From positions 248,001-312,000 of the forward strand of contig CAVXHI010000003.1 in assembly GCA_963761655.1 (NCBI GenBank): DNA of 64,000 nucleotides, written 5' to 3'. The stretch comes from RYN-122 sp963761655 (GTDB taxonomy: Bacteria; Actinomycetota; Actinomycetes; Mycobacteriales; SCTD01). The position numbers and the translations under genes are program-made. Below are positions 52,547-61,429 of the stretch, in pieces; the first letter of the stretch is position 1; each line of letters starts with the position of its first letter. The notes below the pieces were generated by a model. That model was not told the DNA's origin. It ran no database searches and saw only the letters and a list, made by a program, of their open reading frames with translations.

Positions 52547-52927
52547 ATGCGTAGGCAGTACCACTTCCGGGCCACGACGGCCGGGCTGTGCGCCTGGGAC
52601 GTCGACCGGCTCCTCGAGCTGGTGCAGGACCGGCCGACCGAGCAGGTGCCGCTGGACGCGATCGCCGAGCTGGACACCGAGTACTGGTTCGACCACGGCT
52701 ACGCCCCGACGGTCCGCGCCGTGGTGGAGCACGCACGCCTGCTCGCCGACGCCGACCTCGCCTGGCCGATCCTGCTGGATCCCGGCGGCGGCGTCCTGGA
52801 CGGGATGCACCGCGTGGGCAAGGCCCTGCTGCTGGGGGAGCGGACGATCGCGGCCCGGCGGCTGACGACCCTCCCGCCGCCCGACCACGTGGGCGTGCAC
52901 CCGAGCGACCTGCCCTACGACCGCTGA
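52547..52927 (+). CDS. ParB/sulfiredoxin-fold-like small protein
   Basis: The 126-residue protein has WPILLDPGGGVLDGMHRVGKALLLG at about 75-100, which resembles the ParB/Srx nucleotide-binding pattern (vlDGxHR). No HTH or DNA-binding part follows, so it is not a plasmid-partition protein. It may be a stand-alone nucleotide-binding or CTPase-like domain. ATG at 52547 lies 22 bp after the small membrane gene. Confidence 0.65.
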   Translation: MRRQYHFRATTAGLCAWDVDRLLELVQDRPTEQVPLDAIAELDTEYWFDHGYAPTVRAVVEHARLLADADLAWPILLDPGGGVLDGMHRVGKALLLGERTIAARRLTTLPPPDHVGVHPSDLPYDR

Positions 52928-52947
52928 TCGACCGTGACCGCGGACCC

Positions 52948-54822
52948 TCAGGCCCAGCCCCACTCGCTGATCGAGCGTCCGTCGCGCAGGCGCAGGGTCT
53001 TGCTGCCGTCGTGGACGTCGTGGTGGTGGTGCTCGCAGAGCGGGACGAGGTCCTTGAGCACGGTCTGCTGCGTCTTCCACCACGGTTCGGCGTGGTGCGG
53101 GACCGTGCCGGTCAGCGCGCAGCCGTTGACCGAGCAGGTGCTGCCCCAGGCGGCGCGCATGGCCCGTCGTTCGCGGGGCGTGGCATGGCGGTGGTCGCCG
53201 GACGCTGCGACGGGTCGCCGTCGGGCGTCGGTGAGGACGGCGGACAGCAGGCTGCCGCAGACGTGCCGGCGGAGCTGGCCCGGGGTGAGCAGGACGTCGC
53301 CGCGGCTCGTGTGGAGCCGTCCTGGTGGGGCTCCTGGCCGGTCTTCAAGGGCGTCGAGGCCGGCGATGATGGTGAGGTGGCTCGGGGCGGGGGTGCCGGT
53401 GCCGGCCGTGCAGGTGGTGAGGTCGGCGAGGAGCTGCGCGAACGCGTCGTGGGCCCGCTGGTCGCGGCTGACGAGCGGGGTGCTCTCCTCGGGGTGACCG
53501 AACGGGTCGGGGTCGACGCCGGCTCCGGCCGTGCCGAAGCGGCCCGTGTCGTCGGCGCTGTCGCTGTCGTACCGGCCAGACGCGTCCGCGTCGGTCTCTT
53601 CGGTCGGGGTCCCTCGGACCCGGGCCACGTCGATGCGCTCTGCTTCCCCGCCCTCGTCGCCGTCCCCGCCCTCCTCGCCGCCTGTTCCCTCCCAGCTGAT
53701 CGCTGCGGGGTCGGCATGCTGGCTGGGCTCGCCAGGCTGGCCGGGCTCGCCGGGCTGATCTGCCGCGTCGGGCCGCAGGATCTCCTCGACGGTCACGCCG
53801 TCGGCGTCCGGGGCGGCCTGCTGCCGCGTGACCCGGGCCTTCGCGGCGGGGCTGTCGGGGTCGCGTGACACGAGCTCGTCGTGCAGGTGCTGCCCGACCT
53901 CGTCGGTCAGGTGCGCCCGCAACGACCACCCGCCGGTCCGGAGCTTCCGCAGCGTCAGCCCCCGGGCGCGGTAGGCCTGCTCGGCCGCGTCGTCGGCCTG
54001 TGCCTCGGGCTGCAACGCATCCACCAGCAGCTTCACTCCTGCGACGACCTCCGCCGGCGGCAGGACGGTCGCGGCGAGGGTGAACGCCGGCTCGAGCTTG
54101 CCCGCCGCGTCGGACCAGGTGTCGGTCAGCCCCTGCCGCACCACACGTGCGAGCTGCTCGCGCCGGGCGTCGAACATCTGCTCCTGCTCCGGTGTCGGGT
54201 CCAGGCACGCCGCGCCGGCCCAGACCCGCATGACGTCACCGAGCCCGTCGATCAGCACGCCGGACAGCTGCTCCGGGTCGACCTGCACCGGCACCCGCGC
54301 GAGCTCCCGGGCGACCGCCCCGAACGTCCTCGCCGACACCTGCCCGTCCGCGAACGCCCGGCCCAGCACCGGCCGGTCCTCCACCAGCCGCCCCAGCGCC
54401 AGCTGACCGGTGTCACCGCACGGCAGCGTCCGCAGCCACGTCCGGGTCGACCCGGCCTGCCGCTCCCGCCACAGCCCCCGCTCCTCCACATCAGCGACCG
54501 CCCGCAGCGCCGCCGCACCGACGCGCTCCTGCAACACCAGCAGCGCCTCCGCCCGGACCACCGCCACACGTGAGGACAGGATCGACGGGACGACCGCCAA
54601 GGACTCCTCCACCGCCGCGACAAGGGCCGCGATGTCGGCACCAGCGACCGGATCAGCAGCCGACGACGGTGCCGCGGCCCCGGCGGCAGAGGGTGCCAGC
54701 GACGAACGAGCAGGAGCGGCGGCGGAAGCGCCGGGGGTCGCCGACCCGCGAGAGTCTGCGGCAGCACTGAACGGCACACCAGGGACCACCCACTGCGCGG
54801 CCGACGTGTTGTCGTCGAGCAT
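52948..54822 (-). CDS. DUF222 / HNH endonuclease (13E12-like)
   Basis: The 624-residue protein has an N-terminal Ala/Ser-rich head, a DUF222 domain (about 60-330), a long low-complexity acidic linker (about 350-440, rich in Gly, Glu, Asp and Pro with the repeat GEPGQPGEP), and a C-terminal HNH domain (CSVNGC, HHAEPWW, LVPLCEHHHHDVHDG). It matches the 13E12-repeat family found in many copies in actinobacteria, possibly selfish or mobile. ATG at 54822. It is flanked by a 381-bp non-coding gap. Confidence 0.88.
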   Translation of the reverse strand: MLDDNTSAAQWVVPGVPFSAAADSRGSATPGASAAAPARSSLAPSAAGAAAPSSAADPVAGADIAALVAAVEESLAVVPSILSSRVAVVRAEALLVLQERVGAAALRAVADVEERGLWRERQAGSTRTWLRTLPCGDTGQLALGRLVEDRPVLGRAFADGQVSARTFGAVARELARVPVQVDPEQLSGVLIDGLGDVMRVWAGAACLDPTPEQEQMFDARREQLARVVRQGLTDTWSDAAGKLEPAFTLAATVLPPAEVVAGVKLLVDALQPEAQADDAAEQAYRARGLTLRKLRTGGWSLRAHLTDEVGQHLHDELVSRDPDSPAAKARVTRQQAAPDADGVTVEEILRPDAADQPGEPGQPGEPSQHADPAAISWEGTGGEEGGDGDEGGEAERIDVARVRGTPTEETDADASGRYDSDSADDTGRFGTAGAGVDPDPFGHPEESTPLVSRDQRAHDAFAQLLADLTTCTAGTGTPAPSHLTIIAGLDALEDRPGAPPGRLHTSRGDVLLTPGQLRRHVCGSLLSAVLTDARRRPVAASGDHRHATPRERRAMRAAWGSTCSVNGCALTGTVPHHAEPWWKTQQTVLKDLVPLCEHHHHDVHDGSKTLRLRDGRSISEWGWA

Positions 54823-55203
54823 GGCTGCCCCCTCCCCCTGATCGCTGGGGCGAGCCTGTCACCGGAGTCCGACAAGAACGGGCCTCAGATGGGCCTCCTG
54901 AACAACGAGTTCAAAGAACTTTCTCGGGCCTCTGCACACTCCGGAGCACGCCCTGCCTGCCGGGCCCGGAGCGGGCGCCGCCGGCCCCGGAGCGCGCGTC
55001 GCCGTCGAGCGCCAGTGCGCTTGAGCGGCAGCCCGCCTGTGCTCCTGTACGCGCCTTCGAGCACGGCCGCCTGCACACGCCCCGGAGCGCGGGCCGCCTG
55101 GACGCCCCAGGCACGACCCGCCCCGGGGCGCCAGAGCGACCCGCCGGTCACCAGCAGTGCGGGCGGGCCCACGCAAGCCCTCGACAGGTCTAGCGTCCCG
55201 CCC
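54823..55203. other. 381-bp intergenic region, no gene seen
   Basis: Between the HNH gene and the thioredoxin-domain gene. The first part (54870-54930) is clearly less GC-rich than the surroundings and contains AGTTC-AAA-GAACT (54908-54920), an inverted repeat followed by TT. The rest is GC-rich with four copies of CCGGAGC spread over 54,940-55,090. No ORF with plausible codon use was found. Confidence 0.5.
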
Positions 55204-56608
55204 GTGCCCTCCCTCGCGCTGCCCGACGGGCTGGTCGCCGTCGTCAAGCGCGACTGCCCGACGTGCGTGCTCGTCGAGCCGGTGCTGCGCGGGCTCGGCG
55301 CGGCCCTGTTCTGGCAGGACGAGGTCGCCGGACGGCGACGAGGACGACACGTCGCTGGAGCTGTCGTGGCGGCTCGGCGTCGAGACCGTGCCGACCCTGC
55401 TGCACGTGCAGGACGGCGCGGAGACCGCCCGCACGGTCGGCTGGTCGCGGCCGCAGTGGGAGCAGCTCACGGGCGTCGACGGCCTGGGCGAGGGCCTTCC
55501 GGAGCACCGGCCCGGGTGCGGCTCGCTGTCGGTCGACCCGTCCCGCGTCGACGCCCTCGAGGCCCGCTACGGCGACGGGCTCACCAGCCGGCGGGTCGAG
55601 CTCGCCGGCCAGGAGGACGAGCAGGAGGCCCTGCACGACCGCGGCTGGACCGACGGCCTGCCGGTCGTGCCGCCGACGCCCGAGCGCGTGCTGCGGATGC
55701 TGCGCGGCACGACCCGGGCACCGGACGAGGTGGTCGCCGTCGTCCCGCCGGACCTCGCGCCCTGCACGGTCGAGAAGGTCGCGGTGAACGCCGTCCTGGC
55801 GGGCTGCCTGCCCGAGCACCTCCCGCACGTGCTGGCCGCCGTCGAGGCCGCGTGCGACGACGCCTTCGCCCTGCACGGCCTGCTCGCCACGACGTACATG
55901 TCCGGGCCCGTCGTCGTCGTCAACGGCCCGGGTGCACGTCGCATCGGCATGAACGACGACGTCAACGCCCTCGGGCAGGGCAACCGCGCGAACGCGACCC
56001 TCGGCCGCGCGCTGCAGCTGGTGGTGCGCAACGTCGGGGGCGGCCGGCCCGGGGAGGTCGACCGCGCGGTGCTGGGCAACCCGGGCAAGCTCGGGTGGGC
56101 GTTCGCCGAGCGCGAGCACGACAGCCCGTTCGCGCCCCTCGCCGCGGAGCGCGGGGTCCCGGGCGACGCCGTCACGCTGTTCGCCGGAGCGGGGGTGCAG
56201 CCCGTCGTCGACCAGCTCAGCCGCGACCCCGAGTCCCTCGCACGCTCCTTCGCCGCCTGCCTGCGCGTGGCCGCGCACCCGAAGCTGCCGATGGCGTTCG
56301 ACGCCCTGCTCGTGGTCTGCCCCGAGCACGGCCGGGTGTTCCGCGAGGCCGGCTGGGACCGGGCCCGGCTGCTCGCCGAGCTCGAGGCGCTGCTCGTCCT
56401 CCCGGCCGCCGAGCTGGTGCGCGGTGCCGGCGGCATGGCCGAGGGCGTGCCGGAGGCGTTCGAGGGCCACGACCTGCCGAAGTTCCGTCCCGGAGGGCTG
56501 CTCGTGGTGCACGCCGGCGGCGACGCCGGGCTGTTCAGCGCGATCATCGGGGGGTGGGTGTCGGGCGAGTCCGGCAGCAGTCCCGTGACCAGAGGAGTGA
56601 CGCCGTGA
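55204..56608 (+). pseudogene. Thioredoxin-domain protein partnered with the UGSC selenoprotein (frame break here)
   Basis: GTG at 55204 opens a thioredoxin-like domain (LVAVVKRDCPTCVLVEPVL, with a CPTC active site near residue 20). At about 55,330 one extra G breaks the frame; coding goes on one base over (DGDEDDTSLELSWRLGVETVPTLLHVQDG) and runs to TGA 56608. The large C-terminal domain (TDGLPVVPPTPERVLRML, VEKVAVNAVLAGC, NGPGARRIG, GQGNRANATLGRAL) is not assigned a function. Joined length is about 467 residues. GTGA overlap with the UGSC gene suggests one redox complex. Confidence 0.75.
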
Positions 56609-57114
56609 TCCTGCTCGACCCCACGTCCGAGCGGACGCCGTCGGCCCGCACCCTGCTGCCCCGGCCGGACGGACTGCGCGGCCGCACCGTCGGGCTGCTC
56701 GACATCGGCAAGGCCCGGGGCGACGTCGTGCTCGACCGGCTCGAGGAGCTGCTCGTGGCCGACGGCGTGGTGGTGCGCCGCTACCGCAAGCCGACGTTCG
56801 CCCGGACCGCGCCGGTCGACCTGCGGCACGAGATCGCCGAGCAGTGCGAGGTGGTGATCGAGGCGCTCGCCGATTGAGGCTCGTGCACGTCGTGCAGTGT
56901 GCACGACATCGCCGACCTCGAGCGCCGCGGCGTGGTGGGGCTGTTCCTGTGCACGACGGCGTTCGACGAGGCCGCCCGTCACCAGGGCCAGGCCCTGGGG
57001 TTCCCCTCGCCGTTCGTCCTCGTGCCGCACCCGGTGCAGGACCGCACCGACGCCGAGCTGCGTGCGGTGGCCGAGCAGGCCTACCCGCAGGTGCTGGCCG
57101 CGGTCACGCGGTAG
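56605..57114 (+). CDS. UGSC-family selenoprotein (TGA-encoded selenocysteine)
   Basis: GTG at 56605 follows AGAGGAG and overlaps the previous stop. The frame reads 90 residues to EALAD, meets TGA at 56875-56877 (codon 91), then continues in the same frame as GSCTSCSVHDIADLERRGVVGLFL to TAG at 57114, giving 169 residues with selenocysteine. The recoded residue falls exactly at the U of the U-G-S-C motif that names the family, whose relatives carry Cys or Sec there. A perfect hairpin follows at SECIS distance. The protein is probably a thiol/selenol redox enzyme with the thioredoxin-domain partner; its substrate is unknown. Confidence 0.85.
56889..56907 (+). promoter_or_regulatory. Bacterial SECIS hairpin
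   Basis: GTCGTGCA and TGCACGAC form a perfect 8-bp stem around loop GTG (or 7 bp around AGTGT). The stem starts 11 bases after the TGA at 56875-56877, and the loop begins about 20 bases after it. Bacterial SECIS elements need a stem with a G-bearing apical loop about 16-37 bases from the UGA; this one fits. Confidence 0.75.
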
Positions 57115-57116
57115 GC

Positions 57117-58391
57117 CTACAGCCGCGTGCTCCCCGCGAGCGGCCGGACGTGGACGTGCGGACGCCGTCGCAGCACGTGCGCCGAGAGCGTGAGCGACCG
57201 CTGCCGGGCCAGCCAGGCGGCCGCGAGCACCGCCGAGAGCGCCGTCACCGCTCCGCCCAGGACGATGCCCGACCGCGCCCCGAACGCCTCGGCGAACGCC
57301 CCGACGACCGGCGCTCCCAGCGGGGTCCCGCCGAGGAAGACCAGCACGTAGAGCGCCATGACCCGGCCGCGGACGTGCGGCTCGACCCGCAGCTGGATGC
57401 TCGTGTTCGCGGTCGTGCTGAAGGTCAGGATCGCGATGCCGGTCGGCACCAGCAGCACCGCCATGACGGCGTACGACGGCGCGAGCCCGACGGCGACCTC
57501 GAGCAGCCCGAAGGCGAGCGCCGCGAGGAACAGGCGCCGCTGCCGCGGCGGACCGGTCCGGCGGGCCGACAGCAGCGCCCCGGCCAGCGACCCGACGGCG
57601 AGGCAGGTGGTGAGCAGCGCGTAGGAGCCGGCTCCGCGCCCGAAGACCTCCTTGGCCACGAGCGCCAGGGTGATCTGGAAGTTCAGGCCGAACATCCCCA
57701 CGAGACCGACGAGGACGATCGGCACCAGCAGGTCGGGGCGGCTGCGGACGTAGGCCAGGCCCTCGCGCGTCTGGCCGGGGGCGCGGACCTGGCGCGTCCC
57801 CGGGTGCAGCTCCGAGGCCCGCATGGCGCCGAGACCGGCGAGGACGGCCAGGTAGCTGACGGCGTTGGCCAGGAAGACGACCCCGGTGCCGGCCGAGGCG
57901 ATGGCGATGCCGGCGAGCGCGGGCCCGACGATGCGCGCCGAGTTGAAGGTCGCGCTGTTCAGGCTGACGGCGTTGGGGAGGTCCTCGGGCCCGACGATCT
58001 CGCTGACGAACGACTGCCGCGTGGGGGTGTCGACGACGGACGCGAGCCCGAGGCCGAAGGCCAGCGCGTAGACGTGCCACAGCTGCACGACACCGGTCAG
58101 GTCGAGGACGGCGAGCACGAGGGCCAGCACGCCCATGACCGCCTGCGCGCCCATGAGCAGCCGGCGCTTGTCGTACCGGTCGGCGAGCAGCCCGCCGTAG
58201 AGCCCGAACAGCAGGACGGGCAGGAACTGCAGGCCGGTGGTGATGCCCAGGGCCACGCCGTTGTCGCCCGACAGCTCGAGCACGAGCCAGTCCTGGGCGA
58301 CCCGCTGCGCCCAGGTGCCGGAGTTGGAGACGACCTGGCCGGCCGCGTAGAGCCGGTAGTTCCGCACCCGCAGGGACTGGAAGGTGCTCAT
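57117..58391 (-). CDS. MFS transporter
   Basis: This 424-residue permease has 12 hydrophobic segments, WAQRVAQDWLVLELSGD at the N-terminus, GLYGGLLADRYDKRRLLM, TPTRQSFVSEIVGPEDLPNA and an Arg/His-rich C-terminus. It belongs to the same MFS branch as the transporter at 47394-48668. ATG at 58391 overlaps the MarR stop (ATGA), so the pair is probably a repressor-exporter operon. The exported compound is unknown. It is convergent with the selenoprotein gene. Confidence 0.88.
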   Translation of the reverse strand: MSTFQSLRVRNYRLYAAGQVVSNSGTWAQRVAQDWLVLELSGDNGVALGITTGLQFLPVLLFGLYGGLLADRYDKRRLLMGAQAVMGVLALVLAVLDLTGVVQLWHVYALAFGLGLASVVDTPTRQSFVSEIVGPEDLPNAVSLNSATFNSARIVGPALAGIAIASAGTGVVFLANAVSYLAVLAGLGAMRASELHPGTRQVRAPGQTREGLAYVRSRPDLLVPIVLVGLVGMFGLNFQITLALVAKEVFGRGAGSYALLTTCLAVGSLAGALLSARRTGPPRQRRLFLAALAFGLLEVAVGLAPSYAVMAVLLVPTGIAILTFSTTANTSIQLRVEPHVRGRVMALYVLVFLGGTPLGAPVVGAFAEAFGARSGIVLGGAVTALSAVLAAAWLARQRSLTLSAHVLRRRPHVHVRPLAGSTRL

Positions 58392-58816
58392 GCGCGGGCC
58401 AGCCGGTCGAGGACGTCGGCGGCACGGCGCAGGACGTCGAGGTCGTCCGCCGGGAGCCCGCGCAGCTGCTGGGCCAGCCAGGCGTCCCGGCGTCGTCGGT
58501 CCTCGCGCAGCAGCGCCTCGCCCTGGGGAGCGAGCGCCACGACCACCTGGCGCCGGTCGGTGGGGTGCGCCGCCCGGGTCACCATCTGGGCGTCCTCGAG
58601 CGCCGCGACCAGCCGCGTCATCGACGGCGGCTGCACCCGCTCGTGCCCCGCCAGCTCGCCGGGGGTCAGCGGTCCGTGCCGGTCGAGGGTGGCGAGCGCG
58701 CTGATCTGGCTGACGGTCAGCGAGGAGTCGCTGCGCTGCTGGCGCATCCGCCGGGCCAGCCGCATGACGGCCAGCCGCAGCGCACTGGCCAGCGCGGTGT
58801 CGGTGGCGGTGGGCAT
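58388..58816 (-). CDS. MarR-family transcriptional regulator
   Basis: The 142-residue protein has a winged HTH (SLTVSQISALATLDRHGPLTPGELA, VQPPSMTRLVAALE, HPTDRRQVVVALAPQG) and flanking dimer helices. It probably represses the MFS gene it overlaps. ATG at 58816. The 42 bp upstream carry GTCGTT-N22-AACGAC (58818-58851), a possible but weak operator. Confidence 0.9.
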   Translation of the reverse strand: MPTATDTALASALRLAVMRLARRMRQQRSDSSLTVSQISALATLDRHGPLTPGELAGHERVQPPSMTRLVAALEDAQMVTRAAHPTDRRQVVVALAPQGEALLREDRRRRDAWLAQQLRGLPADDLDVLRRAADVLDRLARA

Positions 58817-58858
58817 GTCGTTAGCCTAGGTCATTACCCGGAGCAACGACCTGTCTGC

Positions 58859-58886
58859 CCGGTCACGCGGCGGCGCGCGTGACCGG
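58859..58886 (-). terminator. Perfect 11-bp hairpin after the purine permease gene
   Basis: CCGGTCACGCG and its exact complement enclose the loop GCGGCG, starting 8 bases after the permease stop. It should end transcription of the permease before marR. Confidence 0.8.
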
Positions 58887-58894
58887 GCAGCGCA

Positions 58895-60367
58895 CTACCC
58901 GACGAGCGCGTCCTGGATCGGGTCGATGGCGAAGTAGACGACGAACAGCGCGGCCACCACCCACAGCAGCGGGTGCACCTTGCGGGCCCGGCCCGACGTC
59001 GCCATGAGCAGCGCGTAGGACACGAAGCCGGCGCCGATGCCGTTGGTGATCGAGTAGGTGAACGGCATGACGACGATGGTCAGGAACGCCGGGATGGCGA
59101 TCACGTAGTCGTCGAAGTCGATGTTCTTCACCTGCGTGATGAGCAGGAAGCCGACGATGACCAGGGCGGGGCTGGCCGCCTCGAAGGGCACGACCGAGAC
59201 CAGCGGCGTGAAGAACAGCGCCAGCAGGAAGAGCAGCCCGGTGGCGACGCTGGCCAGGCCGGTGCGCGCCCCCTCCCCGACCCCGGCCGCCGACTCGATG
59301 TACGTGGTCGCCGACGACGTCGAGGCCACGCCGCCCGCGACGGCGGCCAGACCGTCGACCAGCAGCACGCGGTCCGCGCCGGGCAGGGTGCCGTCCTCGG
59401 CCAGGAGCCCGGCCTCCGCACCGACGCCGACCACCGTGCCCATGGTGTCGAAGAAGTCCGCGAGCATCAGCGTGAACACGAACAGGACGGCGGCGATGGC
59501 GCCGACCCGGGAGAACGCGCCGAAGACCGACACGTGCCCGATCAGGCCGAGGTCGGGGAGCGAGGCGACGGAGTCCGGCAGGCCGGGCACGTTGAGCGAC
59601 CAGCCGGTCGGGTTCACCGAGTCGGGCGGCGTGAACGACGGGCCGACGTCGAACACGGCCTCGACGACCGCCGCGAACACGGTCGTCACGATGATGCTGA
59701 TGAGGATCGCGCCCTTGGTCTTGCGCATGACGAGCACCGAGGTGATCGCCAGGCCGACGACGAACACGACGGTGGGCCAGCCGCGCAGCTGGCCGGTCGC
59801 GCCGAGCTGCACCGGGACCGTCGTGCCGGCGGCGTCGGGGATGCGCCGCACGAACCCGGCGTCGACCAGGCCGATCAGTGCGATGAACAGGCCGATGCCG
59901 ACGCTGATGGCGGTCTTGAGCTGCGCCGGGATGGCGTTGAAGATCGCGCCGCGGACGCCGGTGAGGACCAGCACCGTGATGACCACGCCCTCGAGGACCA
60001 CCAGGCCCATGGCGTCGGCCCAGCTCATCTCGCTGGCGATCGAGAACGTGACGAAGGCGTTGAGCCCGAGCCCGGTGGCGACCGCGAACGGGTACTTCCC
60101 GACGATCCCCATGAGCAGCGTCATGACGGCGGCGACCAGGGCGGTGGCGGCCGCGACCTGCGGCACCCCGAGGGTGGTGCCGTCCGCGTCCTTCGCCAGC
60201 CCGATGATGAGCGGGTTGAGGACGACGATGTAGGCCATCGTGAAGAAGGTGGCGAGGCCGCCGCGGAGCTCGCGCTCCACGGTCGACCCGCGCTCGGTGA
60301 TCTTGAAGTAGCGGTCGAGGGCGGAGGTCCCCGAGGGGGCGGCCGTCGCGGCCGTGCGGGTGCTCAT
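58895..60367 (-). CDS. NCS2-family (AzgA-like) purine permease
   Basis: This proton-coupled permease of 490 residues probably takes up adenine, guanine or hypoxanthine. About 12-14 hydrophobic segments are present with ELRGGLATFFTMAYIVVLNP at the N-terminus, ATGLGLNAFVTF, LMLADFFDTMGTVVGVG, and SATTYIESAAGVGEGARTGL, all typical of the AzgA branch. ATG at 60367. It is divergent from the DUF2530 gene. Confidence 0.93.
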   Translation of the reverse strand: MSTRTAATAAPSGTSALDRYFKITERGSTVERELRGGLATFFTMAYIVVLNPLIIGLAKDADGTTLGVPQVAAATALVAAVMTLLMGIVGKYPFAVATGLGLNAFVTFSIASEMSWADAMGLVVLEGVVITVLVLTGVRGAIFNAIPAQLKTAISVGIGLFIALIGLVDAGFVRRIPDAAGTTVPVQLGATGQLRGWPTVVFVVGLAITSVLVMRKTKGAILISIIVTTVFAAVVEAVFDVGPSFTPPDSVNPTGWSLNVPGLPDSVASLPDLGLIGHVSVFGAFSRVGAIAAVLFVFTLMLADFFDTMGTVVGVGAEAGLLAEDGTLPGADRVLLVDGLAAVAGGVASTSSATTYIESAAGVGEGARTGLASVATGLLFLLALFFTPLVSVVPFEAASPALVIVGFLLITQVKNIDFDDYVIAIPAFLTIVVMPFTYSITNGIGAGFVSYALLMATSGRARKVHPLLWVVAALFVVYFAIDPIQDALVG

Positions 60368-60410
60368 GCGGGCCAGGGTGGCAGACCCGGATCACGACTA
60401 GGTTGCCTGC

Positions 60411-60704
60411 ATGTCCTTGTTCGCGAGCCGGGGTGTGCAGCGCCGCCCCGACCCGCCCGCCTGGGAGACCGACGACGTCCCCGTCGTGCTCGCCGGCACC
60501 GGCCTGTGGCTGGCCGCGCTGGTCGTCCTCGGCGTCCTGCGGCTGGTCGACGTCGACGGCGTGCACGACTGGTGGCTCGCCATGTGCGCCTGCGGCGTCG
60601 CCCTCGGGCTGATCGGCGTCCGGCACTGCCGTCGTCGCCAGGCCTACCGCGAGGAGCGGGGCGTGTCGGCCGAGGAGCGCACCGGGCTCCCCCAGCCGGA
60701 GTGA
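60411..60704 (+). CDS. DUF2530 membrane protein
   Basis: The 97-residue protein has two hydrophobic helices (about 25-45 and 55-72) around GVHDWWLAMCACGVALGLIG, matching DUF2530, an actinobacterial family of unknown role. ATG at 60411. Its stop overlaps the GTG of the TetR gene (GTGA). Confidence 0.8.
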   Translation: MSLFASRGVQRRPDPPAWETDDVPVVLAGTGLWLAALVVLGVLRLVDVDGVHDWWLAMCACGVALGLIGVRHCRRRQAYREERGVSAEERTGLPQPE

Positions 60705-61336
60705 GCGCCGCGGCCGGGGTGGAGGACGGTCGGCAGTGGCGCGGCCTGTCGGCGGACGAGCGCCGGGAGCAGCGCCGCGGCCGCCTGCTGGGGGCCGCCC
60801 TCGAGCAGTTCGGCACCCTGGGCTGGGCGGGCACCTCGCTCACCGGCCTGTGCGCCGCGGCCGGCGTCTCGCCGCGCCACTTCTACGAGCTCTGGCCCGG
60901 GCGCGAGGAGCTCCTCACCGAGCTCTACGACGGCCTCGTGCTGGAGGCCGTCGCCGCCGTCCACGTCGCCCAGGAGGCGGCGCCGCTGACCGTCGAGGAC
61001 CAGGTGCGCAGCGGGCTGTCCGCCGTCGTCCGCGCGCTCGGAGACGACCCCCGCCGCGCCCGCATCGTGCTGCTCGAGGTGGTCGGGGTGAGCCCCGGGC
61101 TCGGCGAGCACCGCCGCAAGGTCATCGACGCCTTCGCCGACGTCGTCGCCGAGGGGTACGCCCGCCTGGTCGCCACCGGGCAGGTGCGCGACCAGCCGTT
61201 CCGCCCGCTCGCCCTGGCCCTCGTCGGCGCCATCAACGAGCTGCTCTCGGCGTGGCTGCTGGCCGACCCGCAGCCGCCGCTGGACGACCTCGTGCCGCCG
61301 CTCGTCCAGGTGTTCGAGGCCGTCTTCCGCACGTGA
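60701..61336 (+). CDS. TetR-family transcriptional regulator
   Basis: The 211-residue protein has an HTH at about 28-75 (ALEQFGTLGWAGTSLTGLCAAAGVSPRHFYELW, quoted by GTSLTGLCAAAGVSPRHFYELW) and an uncharacterised ligand domain. GTG at 60701 overlaps DUF2530. It lies 93 bp before the GMC oxidoreductase and aldehyde dehydrogenase, which are its likely targets. Confidence 0.9.
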   Translation: MSAAAGVEDGRQWRGLSADERREQRRGRLLGAALEQFGTLGWAGTSLTGLCAAAGVSPRHFYELWPGREELLTELYDGLVLEAVAAVHVAQEAAPLTVEDQVRSGLSAVVRALGDDPRRARIVLLEVVGVSPGLGEHRRKVIDAFADVVAEGYARLVATGQVRDQPFRPLALALVGAINELLSAWLLADPQPPLDDLVPPLVQVFEAVFRT

Positions 61337-61343
61337 CGCCGGT

Positions 61344-61395
61344 CGCAACGGAAAGGGCGGTTGCCGATGTTGCACACCCCGTGCGAACGTCGGAG
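61344..61395. promoter_or_regulatory. Imperfect dyads before the GMC oxidoreductase
   Basis: GCAAC and GTTGC form one inverted repeat. Further on GTTGCAC and GTGCGAAC face each other across ACCCC with one extra base. They lie in the 93-bp gap between tetR and the GMC gene, where a TetR operator would be placed. Confidence 0.4.
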
Positions 61396-61429
61396 GGTCC
61401 TCCCCCGGTCTCCTGAAGGGCGGCCCTTC

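Noticed and set aside
52547..52927. Plasmid or chromosome partition parB
   Set aside because: Only a ParB/Srx-like nucleotide motif is present; no HTH, parA or parS was seen.
58818..58851. GTCGTT-N22-AACGAC as a MarR operator
   Set aside because: The spacer is too long for a normal MarR site; kept only as a remark under the MarR gene.
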